Shown here: positions 51,460-60,774 of the stretch, piece after piece | Layout: every line of letters starts with the position of its first letter | Position numbering within the stretch: the stretch's first letter is position 1 | Origin: Corynebacterium sp. 13CS0277 | Lineage (GTDB): Bacteria > Actinomycetota > Actinomycetes > Mycobacteriales > Mycobacteriaceae | Direction: 5' to 3' | Length of the DNA stretch: 64,000 nucleotides | Assembly (NCBI RefSeq): GCF_002994655.1 | Contig: NZ_PPDL01000001.1 | Location: 124,001-188,000, forward strand | Made by a program: the position numbers and the translations under genes | The notes under the pieces: generated by a model | What the model saw: only the letters and a program-made list of their open reading frames with translations | Told to the model about the DNA's origin: nothing | Database searches by the model: none

Positions 51460-51850
51460 GCGTCGCCAGCCACAGCGCTCATCTCTGTGCCCCCGCCGTG
51501 TCTTTGTACCCGGTGGGGGCACGCCTCGTTTTCCGGGGAGCCGCAGTGGGGGAGCTGGCGCCGCGACACCCGGGGAGCCCCTGGGGGTGTGGGGTCGCAG
51601 GCCCCAGCTGAGACTGGTGTGGCGCGTGGGGTGGTTCGCGTGTGGGGCGTGCGGGTGAACTATCTTTTTCCCCGCCACCCGCGTAGAGTTTGGGGGTGGT
51701 CTTGTGGGCGCTGCTCACACGCAACACACCGCCAATGCGCGGCGGAGTCGCGTGCGCGCACCCTTCGAGACTCTTTTACACACCTCACCCGCGTGGTCGA
51801 TGTCGACTGCCGCGGGAGGCGTCACGTAACGCAACCCGCCGCGCACATGG
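51460..51850 (+). promoter_or_regulatory. Gap between nusA and ylxR with terminator and promoter
   Basis: No gene is supported in these 391 bases. GTGCCCCC/GGGGGCAC (51487-51522) is a probable nusA terminator, and ACACCC/GGGTGT (51566-51590) a second stem. TAGAGT at 51684-51689 is a possible -10 for ylxR-infB. This uncouples nusA from infB, which are usually co-transcribed. Confidence 0.5.
51487..51522 (+). terminator. Probable terminator after nusA
   Basis: Perfect 8-bp arms GTGCCCCC (51487-51494) and GGGGGCAC (51515-51522) begin 28 nt after the nusA stop, with partial inner pairing. Confidence 0.55.
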
Positions 51851-52237
51851 ATGTGCCGGCGGAGTCGAAAACACCGACCGATGTGGAGCTGGATGTCACA
51901 GCGCAGGGCGATGCCGCACACCCCCGACGGGGTTGCGCGCGCAGCACACGTTCCGCTGCGGACATGCATCGCCACCCGCCATCAGGCGGCGGCCAGCGAC
52001 CTGCTGCGCGTGACCATCGATCGTGACTCCGGCGCTGTGGTGCCGGATCCCCGCCGGGTTCTCCCCGGCCGCGGGGCGTGGATCACGCCCACGATGGAGG
52101 CCTTTGAGGTGGCGCTCAAGCGCCGCGCGTTTGAGCGCGCACTGAGAGTATCCGCCCCGGCGGATACGGGCCGCGTGCGCGAGTACCTCGCCACGCTCAC
52201 CGGCGACTCCGATGTCGCGGGCGGCCCACCCAGTTGA
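51851..52237 (+). CDS. YlxR-family (DUF448) RNA-binding protein
   Basis: This small basic protein lies between nusA and infB, its conserved position. The domain reads PLRTCIATRHQAAASDLLRV, then PGRGAWITPTMEAFEVALKRRAFERAL, matching the YlxR RTCxxCR...LLR...GRGAY/W pattern, although the second cysteine of the usual CxxC is threonine (CIAT). YlxR proteins bind RNA or RNase P and affect transcription. From ATG 51851 it is 128 aa; in-frame ATGs at 51881, 51893 and 51911 would give 118, 114 or 108 aa, nearer to the family length, and none has a clear ribosome site. The frame closes upstream near 51830. Confidence 0.8.
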   Translation: MCRRSRKHRPMWSWMSQRRAMPHTPDGVARAAHVPLRTCIATRHQAAASDLLRVTIDRDSGAVVPDPRRVLPGRGAWITPTMEAFEVALKRRAFERALRVSAPADTGRVREYLATLTGDSDVAGGPPS

Positions 52238-52305
52238 CAAGAAAGACTTGAAAACACTGATGAGCACACGATGAAACATCAGCGATGAACGTCATCACAC
52301 GACAA

Positions 52306-52344
52306 TAGAAGCCGCAAGGCCTTTTCCGGGCCTTGTGACTTCTA
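52306..52344 (+). promoter_or_regulatory. Hairpin in the infB leader
   Basis: TAGAAG-ccg-CAAGGCC pairs with GGCCTTG-tga-CTTCTA over a 7-nt loop (arms 52306-52321 and 52329-52344). It ends 6 nt before the AGGAG ribosome site of infB, so it could affect initiation. Confidence 0.55.
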
Positions 52345-52359
52345 GGAACTAGGAGAAAA

Positions 52360-55152
52360 GTGCCCGGAAAGCTCCGTGTCCATGAGCTCGCAAAGAAGCT
52401 TGGGATCACTAGCAAGGAACTTCTCGCCGAGCTGAAGGCTCAAGGCGAGTTCGTGAAAACGGCATCCTCCACGGTGGAATCCCCCGTGGTGAAAAAGATG
52501 GAAGCCCACTACGCCAAGCTCAAGGCCGCAAACCCGGCCGAGCAGGCAGGCGAGGCGCCGGCCGCGAAGCCGGCTGCGAAGCCGGCTGCGAAGCCCGCCG
52601 CGAAGAAGGCAGACACCCCGGCTGCGAAGCCCGGCGCTGCTGCAACCCCCGGCCCGAAGCCGGGGGCGAAGCCCGCCCCGAAGCCGGCGGCGGAGAAGCC
52701 TGCCCCCGCGCAGGCCGCGACCCCGGCTGCGGCCAAGCCCGCGCAGCCGGCCGCGAAGGCTACCCCCGCGGACGCTGACGCCAAGCCGGCGCCGCGCCCC
52801 ATGGCGAAGCCCGGCCCGAAGCCGCGCCCCCAGCAGCGCGTAGCCAACAACCCGTTCAGCACCGGCACCCGTCCGGCACCGCGCCCCGCGCCGCGTCCCC
52901 GCCCCCAGGGCGAGGGCAACGCGAAGCCCGGCGCTGCCGGTGGTCGTCCCGGTAACTCCCCGCGCCCGGGTGGCCCGCGCCCCCAGGGCGGTGCCAAGGG
53001 GGGTCAGGGCGGTCCCCGTCCCCAGGGCGGTGCAGCCCAGGGCGGCGGCCGTCGTCCCACCCCGGCGATGATGCCGAGCCACCCGAACCCCTCGGCGATG
53101 CCGTCGAAGTCTGCTGCGGGCGGTCGCCCCGGCGGCCGCGGCGGGAACTCCGGCCCCGGCGGCGGCGGTGGCGGCTTCGGCCGTCCCGGTGGCGGCCCTC
53201 GCGGTGGCGGCGGCGGTGGACGCCGCGGCGGTACCGCTGGTGCCTTCGGTCGTCCCGGTGGCGCTCCGCGCCGCGGGCGCAAGTCGAAGCGGCAGAAGCG
53301 CAACGAGTACGAGGCAATGCAGGCCCCCAACGTCATCGGCGGCGTCCGTCTGCCCGACGGCGGCGGCCAGACGCTGCGCCTGGCGCGCGGTGCCTCCTTG
53401 TCCGACTTCGCCGACAAGATCGGCGCGGACGCCTCGGCGCTCGTGCAGGCACTGTTCAACCTCGGCGAGATGGTCACCGCGACCGCCTCGGTCTCCGATG
53501 AGACGCTGACCCTGCTCGGCGAGGAAATGAACTTCAAGGTGCAGGTCGTCTCCCCTGAGGACGAGGACCGTGAGCTCCTGGAGAGCTTCGACCTGCAGTT
53601 CGGTGAGGACGAAGGCGACGAGTCCGACCTGGCGAAGCGTCCCCCGGTGGTCACCGTCATGGGTCACGTCGACCACGGTAAGACCCGCCTGCTGGACACC
53701 ATCCGTAAGTCCAACGTGGGCTCCGGCGAGGCCGGCGGCATCACCCAGGGCATCGGCGCCTACCAGGTGCCGGTCGACTTCGAGGGCGGCGAGCGCCTGG
53801 TGACCTTCCTGGATACCCCGGGTCACGAAGCCTTCACGGCGATGCGTGCCCGTGGTGCCAAGTCCACCGATATCGCGATCCTCGTTGTCGCCGCCGACGA
53901 CGGCGTCATGCCGCAGACGGTGGAGGCTATCAACCACGCCACGGCCGCTGATGTGCCGATCGTGGTGGCGGTGAACAAGATCGATAAGGAGGGCGCGTCC
54001 CCGGACAAGATCCGCGGTCAGCTCACCGAGTACGGTCTCATCCCCGAGGAGTACGGCGGCGAGACGATGTTCGTCGACATCTCTGCGAAGCAGGGCACCA
54101 ACATCGATGGCCTCCTCGAGGCCGTCCTGCTGACCGCTGATGCGTCGCTGGATCTGCGCGCCAACCCGGACATGGACGCCCAGGGTGTGGCCATTGAGGC
54201 GCACCTTGACCGCGGCCGCGGCCCGGTGGCAACCGTCATCGTGCAGCGCGGTACCCTCCGCGTCGGTGACTCCATCGTCGCCGGCGACGCCTACGGTCGT
54301 GTGCGCCGCATGGTCGACGAGTACGGTCACGACGTCGACGAGGCGGGCCCGTCCCGCCCCGTCCAGGTGCAGGGCCTGAACTCTGTGCCCGGCGCCGGCG
54401 ACAACCTCCTCGTCGTCGAGGACGATCGCGTGGCCCGCCAGATCGCGGACCGTCGCAACGCCCGCAAGCGCAACGCCCTCCAGGCCAAGACCCGCAAGCG
54501 CGTGTCCCTGGAGGACCTGGATGCGGTGCTGAAGGAAACCTCTACCCTCAACCTGATCCTCAAGGGCGACAACGCCGGCTCCGTCGAGGCGCTGGAAGAA
54601 GCCCTGCTCAAGATCGAGGTCGACGACGAGGTGCAGCTCAACATCATCGACCGTGGTGTCGGTGCCGTCACCCAGACCAACGTGTCCCTGGCTGCGGCCT
54701 CCAACGCCGTCATCATTGGCTTCAACGTCCGCGCCGAAGGCAAGGCCACCGAGGAAGCCAACGCCGAGGGTGTGGAGATCCGCTACTACAGCGTCATCTA
54801 CCGCGCGATCGAGGACATGGAAGCCGCCCTCAAGGGCATGCTGAAGCCCATCTACGAGGAAAAGGAAATCGGCCGCGCCGAGATCCGCGCCCTGTTCAAG
54901 GCTTCCGCTGTCGGCCTCATCGCCGGCTGCATGGTCGAGTCCGGCAAGGTTCGCCGCAACGCCTCCGTCCGCCTCGTGCGCGACGGCAACGTGGTGGTCG
55001 AGAAGGCCAACATCGACTCCCTGCGTCGCGAGAAGGACGACGTCACCGAAGTGTCCGCCGGTTACGAGTGCGGCATGGTGCTGTCCTACCCGGACATCGC
55101 CGTCGGCGACATCATCGAGGCCTACGAAATGGTGGAAGTGCCCCGCGACTAA
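52360..55152 (+). CDS. infB: Translation initiation factor IF-2
   Basis: IF-2 is the GTPase that places fMet-tRNA on the 30S subunit and promotes subunit joining. The 930-aa protein has an IF2_N module ([20 protein letters not shown]), then about 270 residues of low-complexity Ala/Pro/Lys repeats followed by Gly/Arg-rich repeats, a second IF2_N-type segment, and the G domain with GHVDHGKT (residues 435-442), DTPGHEAF and NKID. Domains II-IV follow. The GTG start has AGGAGAAAA just upstream. The repeats are genuine coding repeats typical of actinobacterial IF-2. Confidence 0.98.
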   Translation: MPGKLRVHELAKKLGITSKELLAELKAQGEFVKTASSTVESPVVKKMEAHYAKLKAANPAEQAGEAPAAKPAAKPAAKPAAKKADTPAAKPGAAATPGPKPGAKPAPKPAAEKPAPAQAATPAAAKPAQPAAKATPADADAKPAPRPMAKPGPKPRPQQRVANNPFSTGTRPAPRPAPRPRPQGEGNAKPGAAGGRPGNSPRPGGPRPQGGAKGGQGGPRPQGGAAQGGGRRPTPAMMPSHPNPSAMPSKSAAGGRPGGRGGNSGPGGGGGGFGRPGGGPRGGGGGGRRGGTAGAFGRPGGAPRRGRKSKRQKRNEYEAMQAPNVIGGVRLPDGGGQTLRLARGASLSDFADKIGADASALVQALFNLGEMVTATASVSDETLTLLGEEMNFKVQVVSPEDEDRELLESFDLQFGEDEGDESDLAKRPPVVTVMGHVDHGKTRLLDTIRKSNVGSGEAGGITQGIGAYQVPVDFEGGERLVTFLDTPGHEAFTAMRARGAKSTDIAILVVAADDGVMPQTVEAINHATAADVPIVVAVNKIDKEGASPDKIRGQLTEYGLIPEEYGGETMFVDISAKQGTNIDGLLEAVLLTADASLDLRANPDMDAQGVAIEAHLDRGRGPVATVIVQRGTLRVGDSIVAGDAYGRVRRMVDEYGHDVDEAGPSRPVQVQGLNSVPGAGDNLLVVEDDRVARQIADRRNARKRNALQAKTRKRVSLEDLDAVLKETSTLNLILKGDNAGSVEALEEALLKIEVDDEVQLNIIDRGVGAVTQTNVSLAAASNAVIIGFNVRAEGKATEEANAEGVEIRYYSVIYRAIEDMEAALKGMLKPIYEEKEIGRAEIRALFKASAVGLIAGCMVESGKVRRNASVRLVRDGNVVVEKANIDSLRREKDDVTEVSAGYECGMVLSYPDIAVGDIIEAYEMVEVPRD

Positions 55153-55192
55153 GCGACGCACCCCACCGCCGTGCCACACGGTCCCACGCTTC

Positions 55193-55233
55193 CGCCCCCT
55201 GCCTCCCACGTGCCCCGTGGGGAGCAGGGGGCG
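55193..55233 (+). terminator. Probable terminator after infB
   Basis: CGCCCCCTGC (55193-55202) pairs with GCAGGGGGCG (55224-55233), with an inner CTCCCAC/GTGGGGAG stem, 41 nt after the infB stop. Confidence 0.65.
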
Positions 55234-55415
55234 GGGGCGTTTCCGCGCCGCGTGCGCCCCTGTGCCAGGACGTGACGTGTGGCCGTGGCCGCCCGTGTGG
55301 CGCACACGGGCCTGGGGCGGCACAATGGCTACCGCAGGAGAATGCGCACGGATGATGACCCGCGCGCACCCCACAACGAATCTATTGACGTCACTACACA
55401 GGAGACACACCACTC

Positions 55416-55856
55416 ATGGTTGATCACGCACGCGCCGCCCGGCTCGCGAAACGCATCCAAACTATCGTCGCGACCGCTATTGAGCGCGAGGTCAAAGACG
55501 CCCGCCTCGAATACGTCACCATCACCGACTGCAAAGTCACCGGCGACCTGCACGACGCGACGATTTTCTACACGGTGCGCGGCCGCACCATCAATGACGA
55601 GCCCGATGTGGCCGCCGGGGCGGAAGCGCTCAAGCGTGCCCGTGGGCAGCTGCGCAAGATCGTCGGCGACCAGCTCGGCGTGCGCTTTACCCCCACCCTG
55701 GCATTCACCTACGACAGCATGCCGGAGTCCGCCACCCACATGGAGGAACTGCTGGCGAAGGCTCGTGCCCGCGATGAGGAGCTGGCGCGGCTGGCGGCCC
55801 AGGCGAAGCCTGCGGGGGAGGCGAACCCCTACAAGACGGAAGCAGAGGAGGATTAA
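55416..55856 (+). CDS. rbfA: Ribosome-binding factor A
   Basis: RbfA assists late 30S maturation and cold adaptation. The 146-aa protein has the KH-like fold with [23 protein letters not shown] at the start, [21 protein letters not shown] in the middle and [16 protein letters not shown] near residue 90. The acidic C-terminal tail is typical. The ATG at 55416 has GGAGACACACC upstream. It follows infB after a terminator-like hairpin, so it may be expressed on its own. Confidence 0.96.
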   Translation: MVDHARAARLAKRIQTIVATAIEREVKDARLEYVTITDCKVTGDLHDATIFYTVRGRTINDEPDVAAGAEALKRARGQLRKIVGDQLGVRFTPTLAFTYDSMPESATHMEELLAKARARDEELARLAAQAKPAGEANPYKTEAEED

Positions 55857-55889
55857 CCTCCTTCTGTCCACCCACAGTGGACCACGAGC

Positions 55890-55955
55890 GGCGGCGCCTC
55901 GCATCCCCTCGGCGACCTTGAGATGAGGTCCCCGGATCGGGTGCGGGGCGCCGCC
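55890..55955 (+). terminator. Long-range inverted repeat after rbfA
   Basis: GGCGGCGCC (55890-55898) pairs with GGCGCCGCC (55947-55955) across a 48-nt loop, just after rbfA. The large loop makes termination only one possibility. Confidence 0.35.
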
Positions 55956-55995
55956 GTCGCTGCGCCTCCCACCGGCCCGCACGCCAAGGCCTGCG

Positions 55996-56001
55996 TAGAC
56001 T
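55996..56001 (+). promoter_or_regulatory. -10 hexamer TAGACT upstream of the DHH phosphoesterase gene
   Basis: TAGACT lies 66 nt before the GTG at 56068. The predicted leader contains GGCGCGG/CCGCGCC (56012-56031), a 7-bp stem with a 6-nt loop. Confidence 0.5.
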
Positions 56002-56067
56002 TCCCCCTAAAGGCGCGGTGCCTTCCGCGCCCCGGTAGGACAGTCCACGCAGAAGGGCAGGCACAGG

Positions 56068-57018
56068 GTGAGAACATGGGATGAGGCCACGGCGGTGGTG
56101 CGCCACGCGAGTTCGATTGCGGTGATCACCCACCTGCGGCCCGATGGGGATGCCATCGGCTCCGCGGGCGCGGTCGCCCGCCTGGCTGAGGCCTGCGGGA
56201 CTCGCGCCCGCATCCTGGTAGGCCAGAGCGAGCCGCTGCCGGAGGCGCTGGCGCAGCTTCCCGCAGAGGTTCACACCGGGGAGGAGTTCGACCTAGGGGA
56301 TGTGGATGCGCTCGTCGTGTGCGACTGCGGTTCCGCCGCCCGCACAGGCCTGCTGGAGGCACAGGTGCGCGCCTTTGAGGGGCCGGTTGTGGTCGTCGAC
56401 CACCACGCCTCCAACCCGGGCTACGGCACGGTGAACATCATCGCCCCTGAGGTGGAATCCACCTGCTCACTGGTGTGGGAGTGGTTCCGCGCCGCGGGTG
56501 TCACCGTGGATGATGTGACGGCGACACTGCTGTACGCCGGCGTGGTCACCGATACGGGGAACTTCCGCTGGGGGCGTCCGCAGGCCCGCGATATTGCGGC
56601 GGACCTGGTGGAGTGCGGTGCCGACGCGGAAGCCTTGGTGTTCCACCTCATGGATGCGATCCCCAGCGGCGACCTGGCCGTCATCGGGCAGGTGTTGGCC
56701 ACCGTGGAGATCCACGGTCCGGTGGCGGTGCTGCGGGCGCCGTACACGCTGTTGGCGCAGGCATCGACCGGGGCGGGGGAGCGCATTATCGACTTCGCCC
56801 GGGGGATCAACGACCCCGGGGTGGAGATCGTCGCCGTGCTCAAGGAGTCTCAGCCCGGGGTGGTCAGCGGTTCGTTGCGTTCCCGGGGCCGTGACGTGGC
56901 CCGCATTGCCGTGGCCTTGGGCGGCGGGGGCCACGTGCGGGCCGCAGGTTTTACACTGCGCGCGGATCTCGCCACGGCGGAGCGCCGCCTTCTGGCGGCG
57001 GTGCACGAGGCCGAGTAG
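56068..57018 (+). CDS. DHH/DHHA1 phosphoesterase, NrnA-like
   Basis: This 316-aa cytosolic enzyme is of the bifunctional oligoribonuclease/pAp-phosphatase group (Rv2837c-like, which also cleaves cyclic di-AMP products). The DHH metal site is complete: THLRPDGDAIGS, the later DALVVCDCG, VVVVDHHASNP (DHH motif) and VVTDTGNFRW. The DHHA1 substrate-binding end has the GGGGHVRAAG hallmark. The GTG at 56068 has AGAAGGG upstream. The place after rbfA is the conserved one. Confidence 0.93.
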   Translation: MRTWDEATAVVRHASSIAVITHLRPDGDAIGSAGAVARLAEACGTRARILVGQSEPLPEALAQLPAEVHTGEEFDLGDVDALVVCDCGSAARTGLLEAQVRAFEGPVVVVDHHASNPGYGTVNIIAPEVESTCSLVWEWFRAAGVTVDDVTATLLYAGVVTDTGNFRWGRPQARDIAADLVECGADAEALVFHLMDAIPSGDLAVIGQVLATVEIHGPVAVLRAPYTLLAQASTGAGERIIDFARGINDPGVEIVAVLKESQPGVVSGSLRSRGRDVARIAVALGGGGHVRAAGFTLRADLATAERRLLAAVHEAE

Positions 57019-57070
57019 GCGGCGCCGGGGAGCCAGGGGTCGCTACTTTTGGGCGCTTGCGGGCGGCCAT

Positions 57071-57076
57071 TAGACT
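57071..57076 (+). promoter_or_regulatory. -10 hexamer TAGACT for the MATE gene
   Basis: TAGACT ends 10 nt before the ATG at 57087. The GGGG just before the ATG is too close to be a normal ribosome site, so a near-leaderless message is likely. Confidence 0.5.
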
Positions 57077-57086
57077 CCTGGGGGTT

Positions 57087-58445
57087 ATGAGCCAGCACCC
57101 CACACCGTCGCCCGATACCCCGACCCCGGATCCTGCCGCTGACGCGCCCACCCAGGCGCGGATGCCGGAAGTGTGCGTGCGAAGCATCCTGGCGCTCGCA
57201 CTGCCGGCATTGGGGGTGCTGGCGGCCGCGCCGCTGTATCTGCTGCTCGACACTGCGGTGGTGGGGCGGTTGGGTGCCGCGGCTTTGGCTGCCTTGGCTG
57301 CGGGCACCACCATTCAAGGTGTGGTGACCACCCAGCTGACGTTTTTGTCCTACGGCACCACCGCCCGCGCCTCCCGACTGTACGGTGCCGGCGATCGGCC
57401 AGGCGCCGTCGCCGAGGGCGTGCAGGCCACCTTCGTTGCCTGTGGGGTCGGCCTCGTCCTCATGACGATCATTGAATTGGGGGCGGGGCGCTTCACCCTG
57501 TGGCTGGCGCACGACCCCGACGTCGCCCAGTTGGCTGGCTCCTGGCTGCGGGTCGCGGGCATCGGTATCCCCCTGATCTTGTGCACCATGGCCGGCAACG
57601 GGTGGCTGCGCGGGGTGCAGAACACCCGCCTGCCGTTGTACTTCACCCTGGCGGGCGTGGTGCCCTCGGCCGTGTTGGTGCCGGTGTTGGTTAGCCACGT
57701 CGGGATTGTGGGCTCCGCGTGGGCAAACCTTGTTGGGGAAACGATCACCGCCGTGTGTTTCCTTGTGTGCCTCGCGCGGGAACACCAGGGCACGTGGCGG
57801 CCCGATACCCGGATCATGGGCCGCCAGTTGGTGTTGGGCCGGGACCTGATTATTCGTTCCCTGTCGTTCCAGGTGGCACTGCTGTCGGCGGCCGCTGTGG
57901 CTGGCCGCTTCGGGGCGGCGGCGTTGGGCGCCCACCAGGTGCTGTTGCAGCTGTGGAACTTCCTGGCCTTGTCGCTGGACTCGCTGGCGATTGCGGCGCA
58001 GGCGTTGACGGGCGCTGCATTAGGCGCGGCGTCGGCAAGCGCCGCACAGCGCACGGGGTGGACGATCACGAAGTTCTCCGCGGGGTTGGGAGTGTGTCTC
58101 GCGGCACTGCTGGCACTGGGGTATCAGCTCATTCCCCGGATTTTCACCACCGATGACACGGTCCTGGCGGACATGCGGGCGGTGTGGCCGCTGCTCGTGG
58201 TCATGGTGCTGCTCGGCGGGGTGGTGTTCGCCCTCGACGGGGTGTTGTTGGGCGCGAGCGACGCGGCATTCCTGCGGACGGCGACGGTGGCGTCTGTGCT
58301 GTTGGGTTTCCTGCCGGGCGTGTGGCTGGCGTGGGTGACTGACAGTGGCCTTGTGGGCGTGTGGTGTGGCCTCGTGGCGATGATGGTGCTGCGCCTGGTG
58401 GCGGTGACGGTGCGGTTCCACCGGGGCCGTTGGGCACAGAACTAA
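57087..58445 (+). CDS. MATE-family efflux transporter, DinF-like
   Basis: This 452-aa membrane protein has 12 hydrophobic segments in two homologous halves. Family features are LYLLLDTAVVGRLGAAALAAL in helix 2 and the matching LGAHQVLLQLWNFLALSLDSLAIAAQALTG block in the second half, both typical of the DinF branch. These export cationic drugs or organic compounds in exchange for H+ or Na+. It follows the DHH gene as dinF (Rv2836c) does in mycobacteria. A Pro/Thr-rich cytosolic N-terminus of about 25 residues precedes helix 1. Confidence 0.92.
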   Translation: MSQHPTPSPDTPTPDPAADAPTQARMPEVCVRSILALALPALGVLAAAPLYLLLDTAVVGRLGAAALAALAAGTTIQGVVTTQLTFLSYGTTARASRLYGAGDRPGAVAEGVQATFVACGVGLVLMTIIELGAGRFTLWLAHDPDVAQLAGSWLRVAGIGIPLILCTMAGNGWLRGVQNTRLPLYFTLAGVVPSAVLVPVLVSHVGIVGSAWANLVGETITAVCFLVCLAREHQGTWRPDTRIMGRQLVLGRDLIIRSLSFQVALLSAAAVAGRFGAAALGAHQVLLQLWNFLALSLDSLAIAAQALTGAALGAASASAAQRTGWTITKFSAGLGVCLAALLALGYQLIPRIFTTDDTVLADMRAVWPLLVVMVLLGGVVFALDGVLLGASDAAFLRTATVASVLLGFLPGVWLAWVTDSGLVGVWCGLVAMMVLRLVAVTVRFHRGRWAQN

Positions 58446-58482
58446 CAGCGGTGTGCTGGCGCGCGGGGCGCAGCCAGTGGCC

Positions 58483-59766
58483 TCAGTCGGTCGCGGCGGC
58501 GTGGGTGGTGGGGGCTGCCAGTGCTTCGAAGTTGCGGTAGCCGCTGGTGAAGGAATACACCAGCAGCGGCACCGCGCACAGGGCGATACCGACCGCAACC
58601 GCGTAGATGTCGACCCGGTGGACCGCCATCGACACAATCGACAGGCCGATCGGCTGCCCGATGAGGTTGAGCATCTGCAGCATGGAAAACGCCCGGCCCC
58701 GCACCTGGCTGGGGGTTTTCTCCGTGATGATGGTGGTCGTCAGGGGGCTCAAGAACCCGCCGCCAATCCCCGCGAGGGTAAAACCGGCGATCAGGACCCA
58801 GCCGCCCGCGAGCCACGCCATCGTCGCGTAGCACACCGCCTCCAGGGACAACGCCACCAGCCAGATGCGGCGCCGCCGCTGGGTGCCCCAGCGGGCCACC
58901 ATGATCCCGCCGATAATCATGCCGAGCGCGTAGGAGCTCATGGTGATGCCGTACATGCCGGGCTCGCCGATGCGGTGGAAGTGCGCCGGCGTGAGGACGA
59001 TGAGGTACGGCATGACGAGCATTGACGCCATGAGCGCGGTGATCGCCAGCAGGCGCACCTGCGGGTGGGTGAGGATGCTGCGCCACACGCCCCACTCTTG
59101 GCTCAGGGACTGCCGCACCCGCCGGCGGCCGGCAGCCGTCTCATCCCCGCCAGCGGTGGCCTCGTCCGCAGCCGCAGGCGAGAGCCGCAACAGGGCCGTC
59201 AGGACGGCGGCCGCGAGCGAACACGCCGCAGTAATCCACAGCACGCTGGACACGGGCAGCAACCCCAGCAGCAGGCCGCCGACAGCAGGACCCGCGAGGA
59301 AACTCACCGCCGCGGCTGTCTGCACCACCCCGGACAGCTTGTCGAGGGCGTAGCCGCTCGTCGCCGCCACATCACCCACGAGAGCCTGTCGGGCCGCCAT
59401 GCCCGGCACGTCGCCCACCGCGCCCAGAATTCCGACGAGGATGAACCACGTCAGGGTCAGCTGCATGTTCATATCCATGAGGATCAGCAGCACCACCGAC
59501 GCCGAGGACACGACATCGGAGATCACGGACATGGGTTTGCGCCCCACCCGGTCGATGAGCGCGCCGCCAAGCACACTGAACAGGATCGCCGGGATGGAGA
59601 TGACCGCCGCCACGGTGCCGGCGGCCGCGGGGTCACCGGTGCGCTCCAGCACCAGCCACACCCACACCACGTTGGCGATCGCGTTACCCATCGTCGACAA
59701 CGCGGTCGATGCCACGTAGAGGCCAGCGGTGGTGCGTGCGGAGGACTTGCGGGGTGTGGATGACAC
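58483..59766 (-). CDS. MFS transporter, EntS/MFS_3-like exporter
   Basis: This 427-aa membrane protein has 12 hydrophobic segments and resembles the enterobactin-exporter (MFS_3) branch: SALSTMGNAIANVVWVWLV-type helix 1, GGALIDRVGRKPMSVI as motif A, and a central cytosolic loop of about 35 residues. The GTG at 59766 has GAAGG 8 nt upstream on the minus strand. The substrate is unknown; macrolide or siderophore export are family precedents. It converges with the MATE gene, with only 37 nt between the stops. Confidence 0.88.
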   Translation of the reverse strand: MSSTPRKSSARTTAGLYVASTALSTMGNAIANVVWVWLVLERTGDPAAAGTVAAVISIPAILFSVLGGALIDRVGRKPMSVISDVVSSASVVLLILMDMNMQLTLTWFILVGILGAVGDVPGMAARQALVGDVAATSGYALDKLSGVVQTAAAVSFLAGPAVGGLLLGLLPVSSVLWITAACSLAAAVLTALLRLSPAAADEATAGGDETAAGRRRVRQSLSQEWGVWRSILTHPQVRLLAITALMASMLVMPYLIVLTPAHFHRIGEPGMYGITMSSYALGMIIGGIMVARWGTQRRRRIWLVALSLEAVCYATMAWLAGGWVLIAGFTLAGIGGGFLSPLTTTIITEKTPSQVRGRAFSMLQMLNLIGQPIGLSIVSMAVHRVDIYAVAVGIALCAVPLLVYSFTSGYRNFEALAAPTTHAAATD

Positions 59767-59967
59767 GAGGGCACCTTCAACAATCCGTGTGGGGGTAAGT
59801 CAAGAGAGGGGGAAACGTTAGCCTACTCGGCGCTGTGCGCGGCACCCCATCCGCGATCCGCGCCGGGCGCACCCGAAGGCAGCGTTTCCTGCCAACAGGC
59901 TGATAGCTCGGTGTGGGGGCGCGTGCCCGATATCCGCCGTAGCCGTCCCGTCGGCCATAATGTCCCC

Positions 59968-60768
59968 ATGACACGCACGCTCTGGGCGGTGTCCGATCTG
60001 CACGCCGCTGTGGCGAAAAACGCCGATCCGATCGCCCGTCTCGTTCCGCAGCACCCCGCCGACTGGTTGATTGTCGCCGGGGACGTTGCCGAGCGCACCG
60101 AGACTGTGCTCACCGTCCTGCGGACCCTGGCGGAGCGCTACGCGCGAGTGATCTGGGTACCGGGGAACCACGAACTGTTCTGCCGCAGCGGGGACCGCTA
60201 CGTCGGGCGCGCGAAGTACGACGAGCTGGTGCGCGGCTGCCGCAACATTGGGGTGCTCACCCCGGAGGACCCCTATCCGGTGTTCGGCGGGGTGACCATT
60301 GTGCCGCTGTTCACCTTGTACGACTACAGTTTCCGCCCCGCTGGTCTCACGGTGGAACAGGCCGTGCAGGTCGCCCACGACCGGCAGGTCGTCATGACTG
60401 ACCAGTTCGCCATCGCCCCCTTCGTTGATGTGCGCGCCTGGTGCTGGGACCGCCTGGCCTACAGCGTCAAGCGCCTGTCGAAGGTGCAGGGGCCGACGAT
60501 TCTGGTCAACCACTGGCCGCTCGCCTTCGAACCCGTGTCGAAGATGCGGTTGCAGGAACTGGCCTTGTGGTGCGGTTCCCGCCACACCCGGACCTGGCCG
60601 CAGCGCTACCACGCCCAGCGGGTGATCTACGGGCACCTTCACATGCGTGGGGAGATGATCATCGATGGGGTGCCCCACACGGAGGTCTCACTGGGCTACC
60701 CGCGGGAGTGGGAACGCTACACCGATGAGCCGTGGCCGGTGAAGGTTCTCACCGAGGAAGGGAAGTAG
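59968..60768 (+). CDS. Metallophosphoesterase, PptH-like
   Basis: This 266-aa cytosolic enzyme has the calcineurin-type metal motifs: SDLHAA, VAGDVAE, VPGNHELF, VNHWPLAF and YGHLHMRG. It sits 6 nt before the phosphopantetheinyl transferase gene, the same pair as Rv2795c (PptH, which removes phosphopantetheine from carrier proteins) and Rv2794c (PptT) in M. tuberculosis. The opposing activity is therefore a reasonable inference. The ATG at 59968 follows CATAAT/TAATGT (59956-59963) closely, a likely leaderless start; the longer frame to 59911 is not supported. Confidence 0.88.
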   Translation: MTRTLWAVSDLHAAVAKNADPIARLVPQHPADWLIVAGDVAERTETVLTVLRTLAERYARVIWVPGNHELFCRSGDRYVGRAKYDELVRGCRNIGVLTPEDPYPVFGGVTIVPLFTLYDYSFRPAGLTVEQAVQVAHDRQVVMTDQFAIAPFVDVRAWCWDRLAYSVKRLSKVQGPTILVNHWPLAFEPVSKMRLQELALWCGSRHTRTWPQRYHAQRVIYGHLHMRGEMIIDGVPHTEVSLGYPREWERYTDEPWPVKVLTEEGK

Positions 60769-60774
60769 CCGCTG

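Noticed and set aside
51690..52013. A 107-residue frame starting near a TAGAGT -10, overlapping ylxR in another frame
   Set aside because: Position would allow a leaderless GTG at 51696, but the sequence is Arg/Cys/His-rich shadow-like and overlaps the conserved YlxR domain.
52234..52262. TTGACA as a -35 for infB
   Set aside because: No TANNNT lies at a suitable distance downstream, and TTGACA overlaps the ylxR stop codon.
52540..53280. Dense short repeats that might be a tandem-repeat or CRISPR-like element
   Set aside because: They are coding repeats of the IF-2 N-terminal low-complexity region, in frame and typical for actinobacteria.
52342..55413. A 1023-residue open frame on the minus strand opposite infB
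   Set aside because: The composition mirrors the infB repeats and the frame lacks domains. It is an antisense shadow typical of GC-rich DNA.
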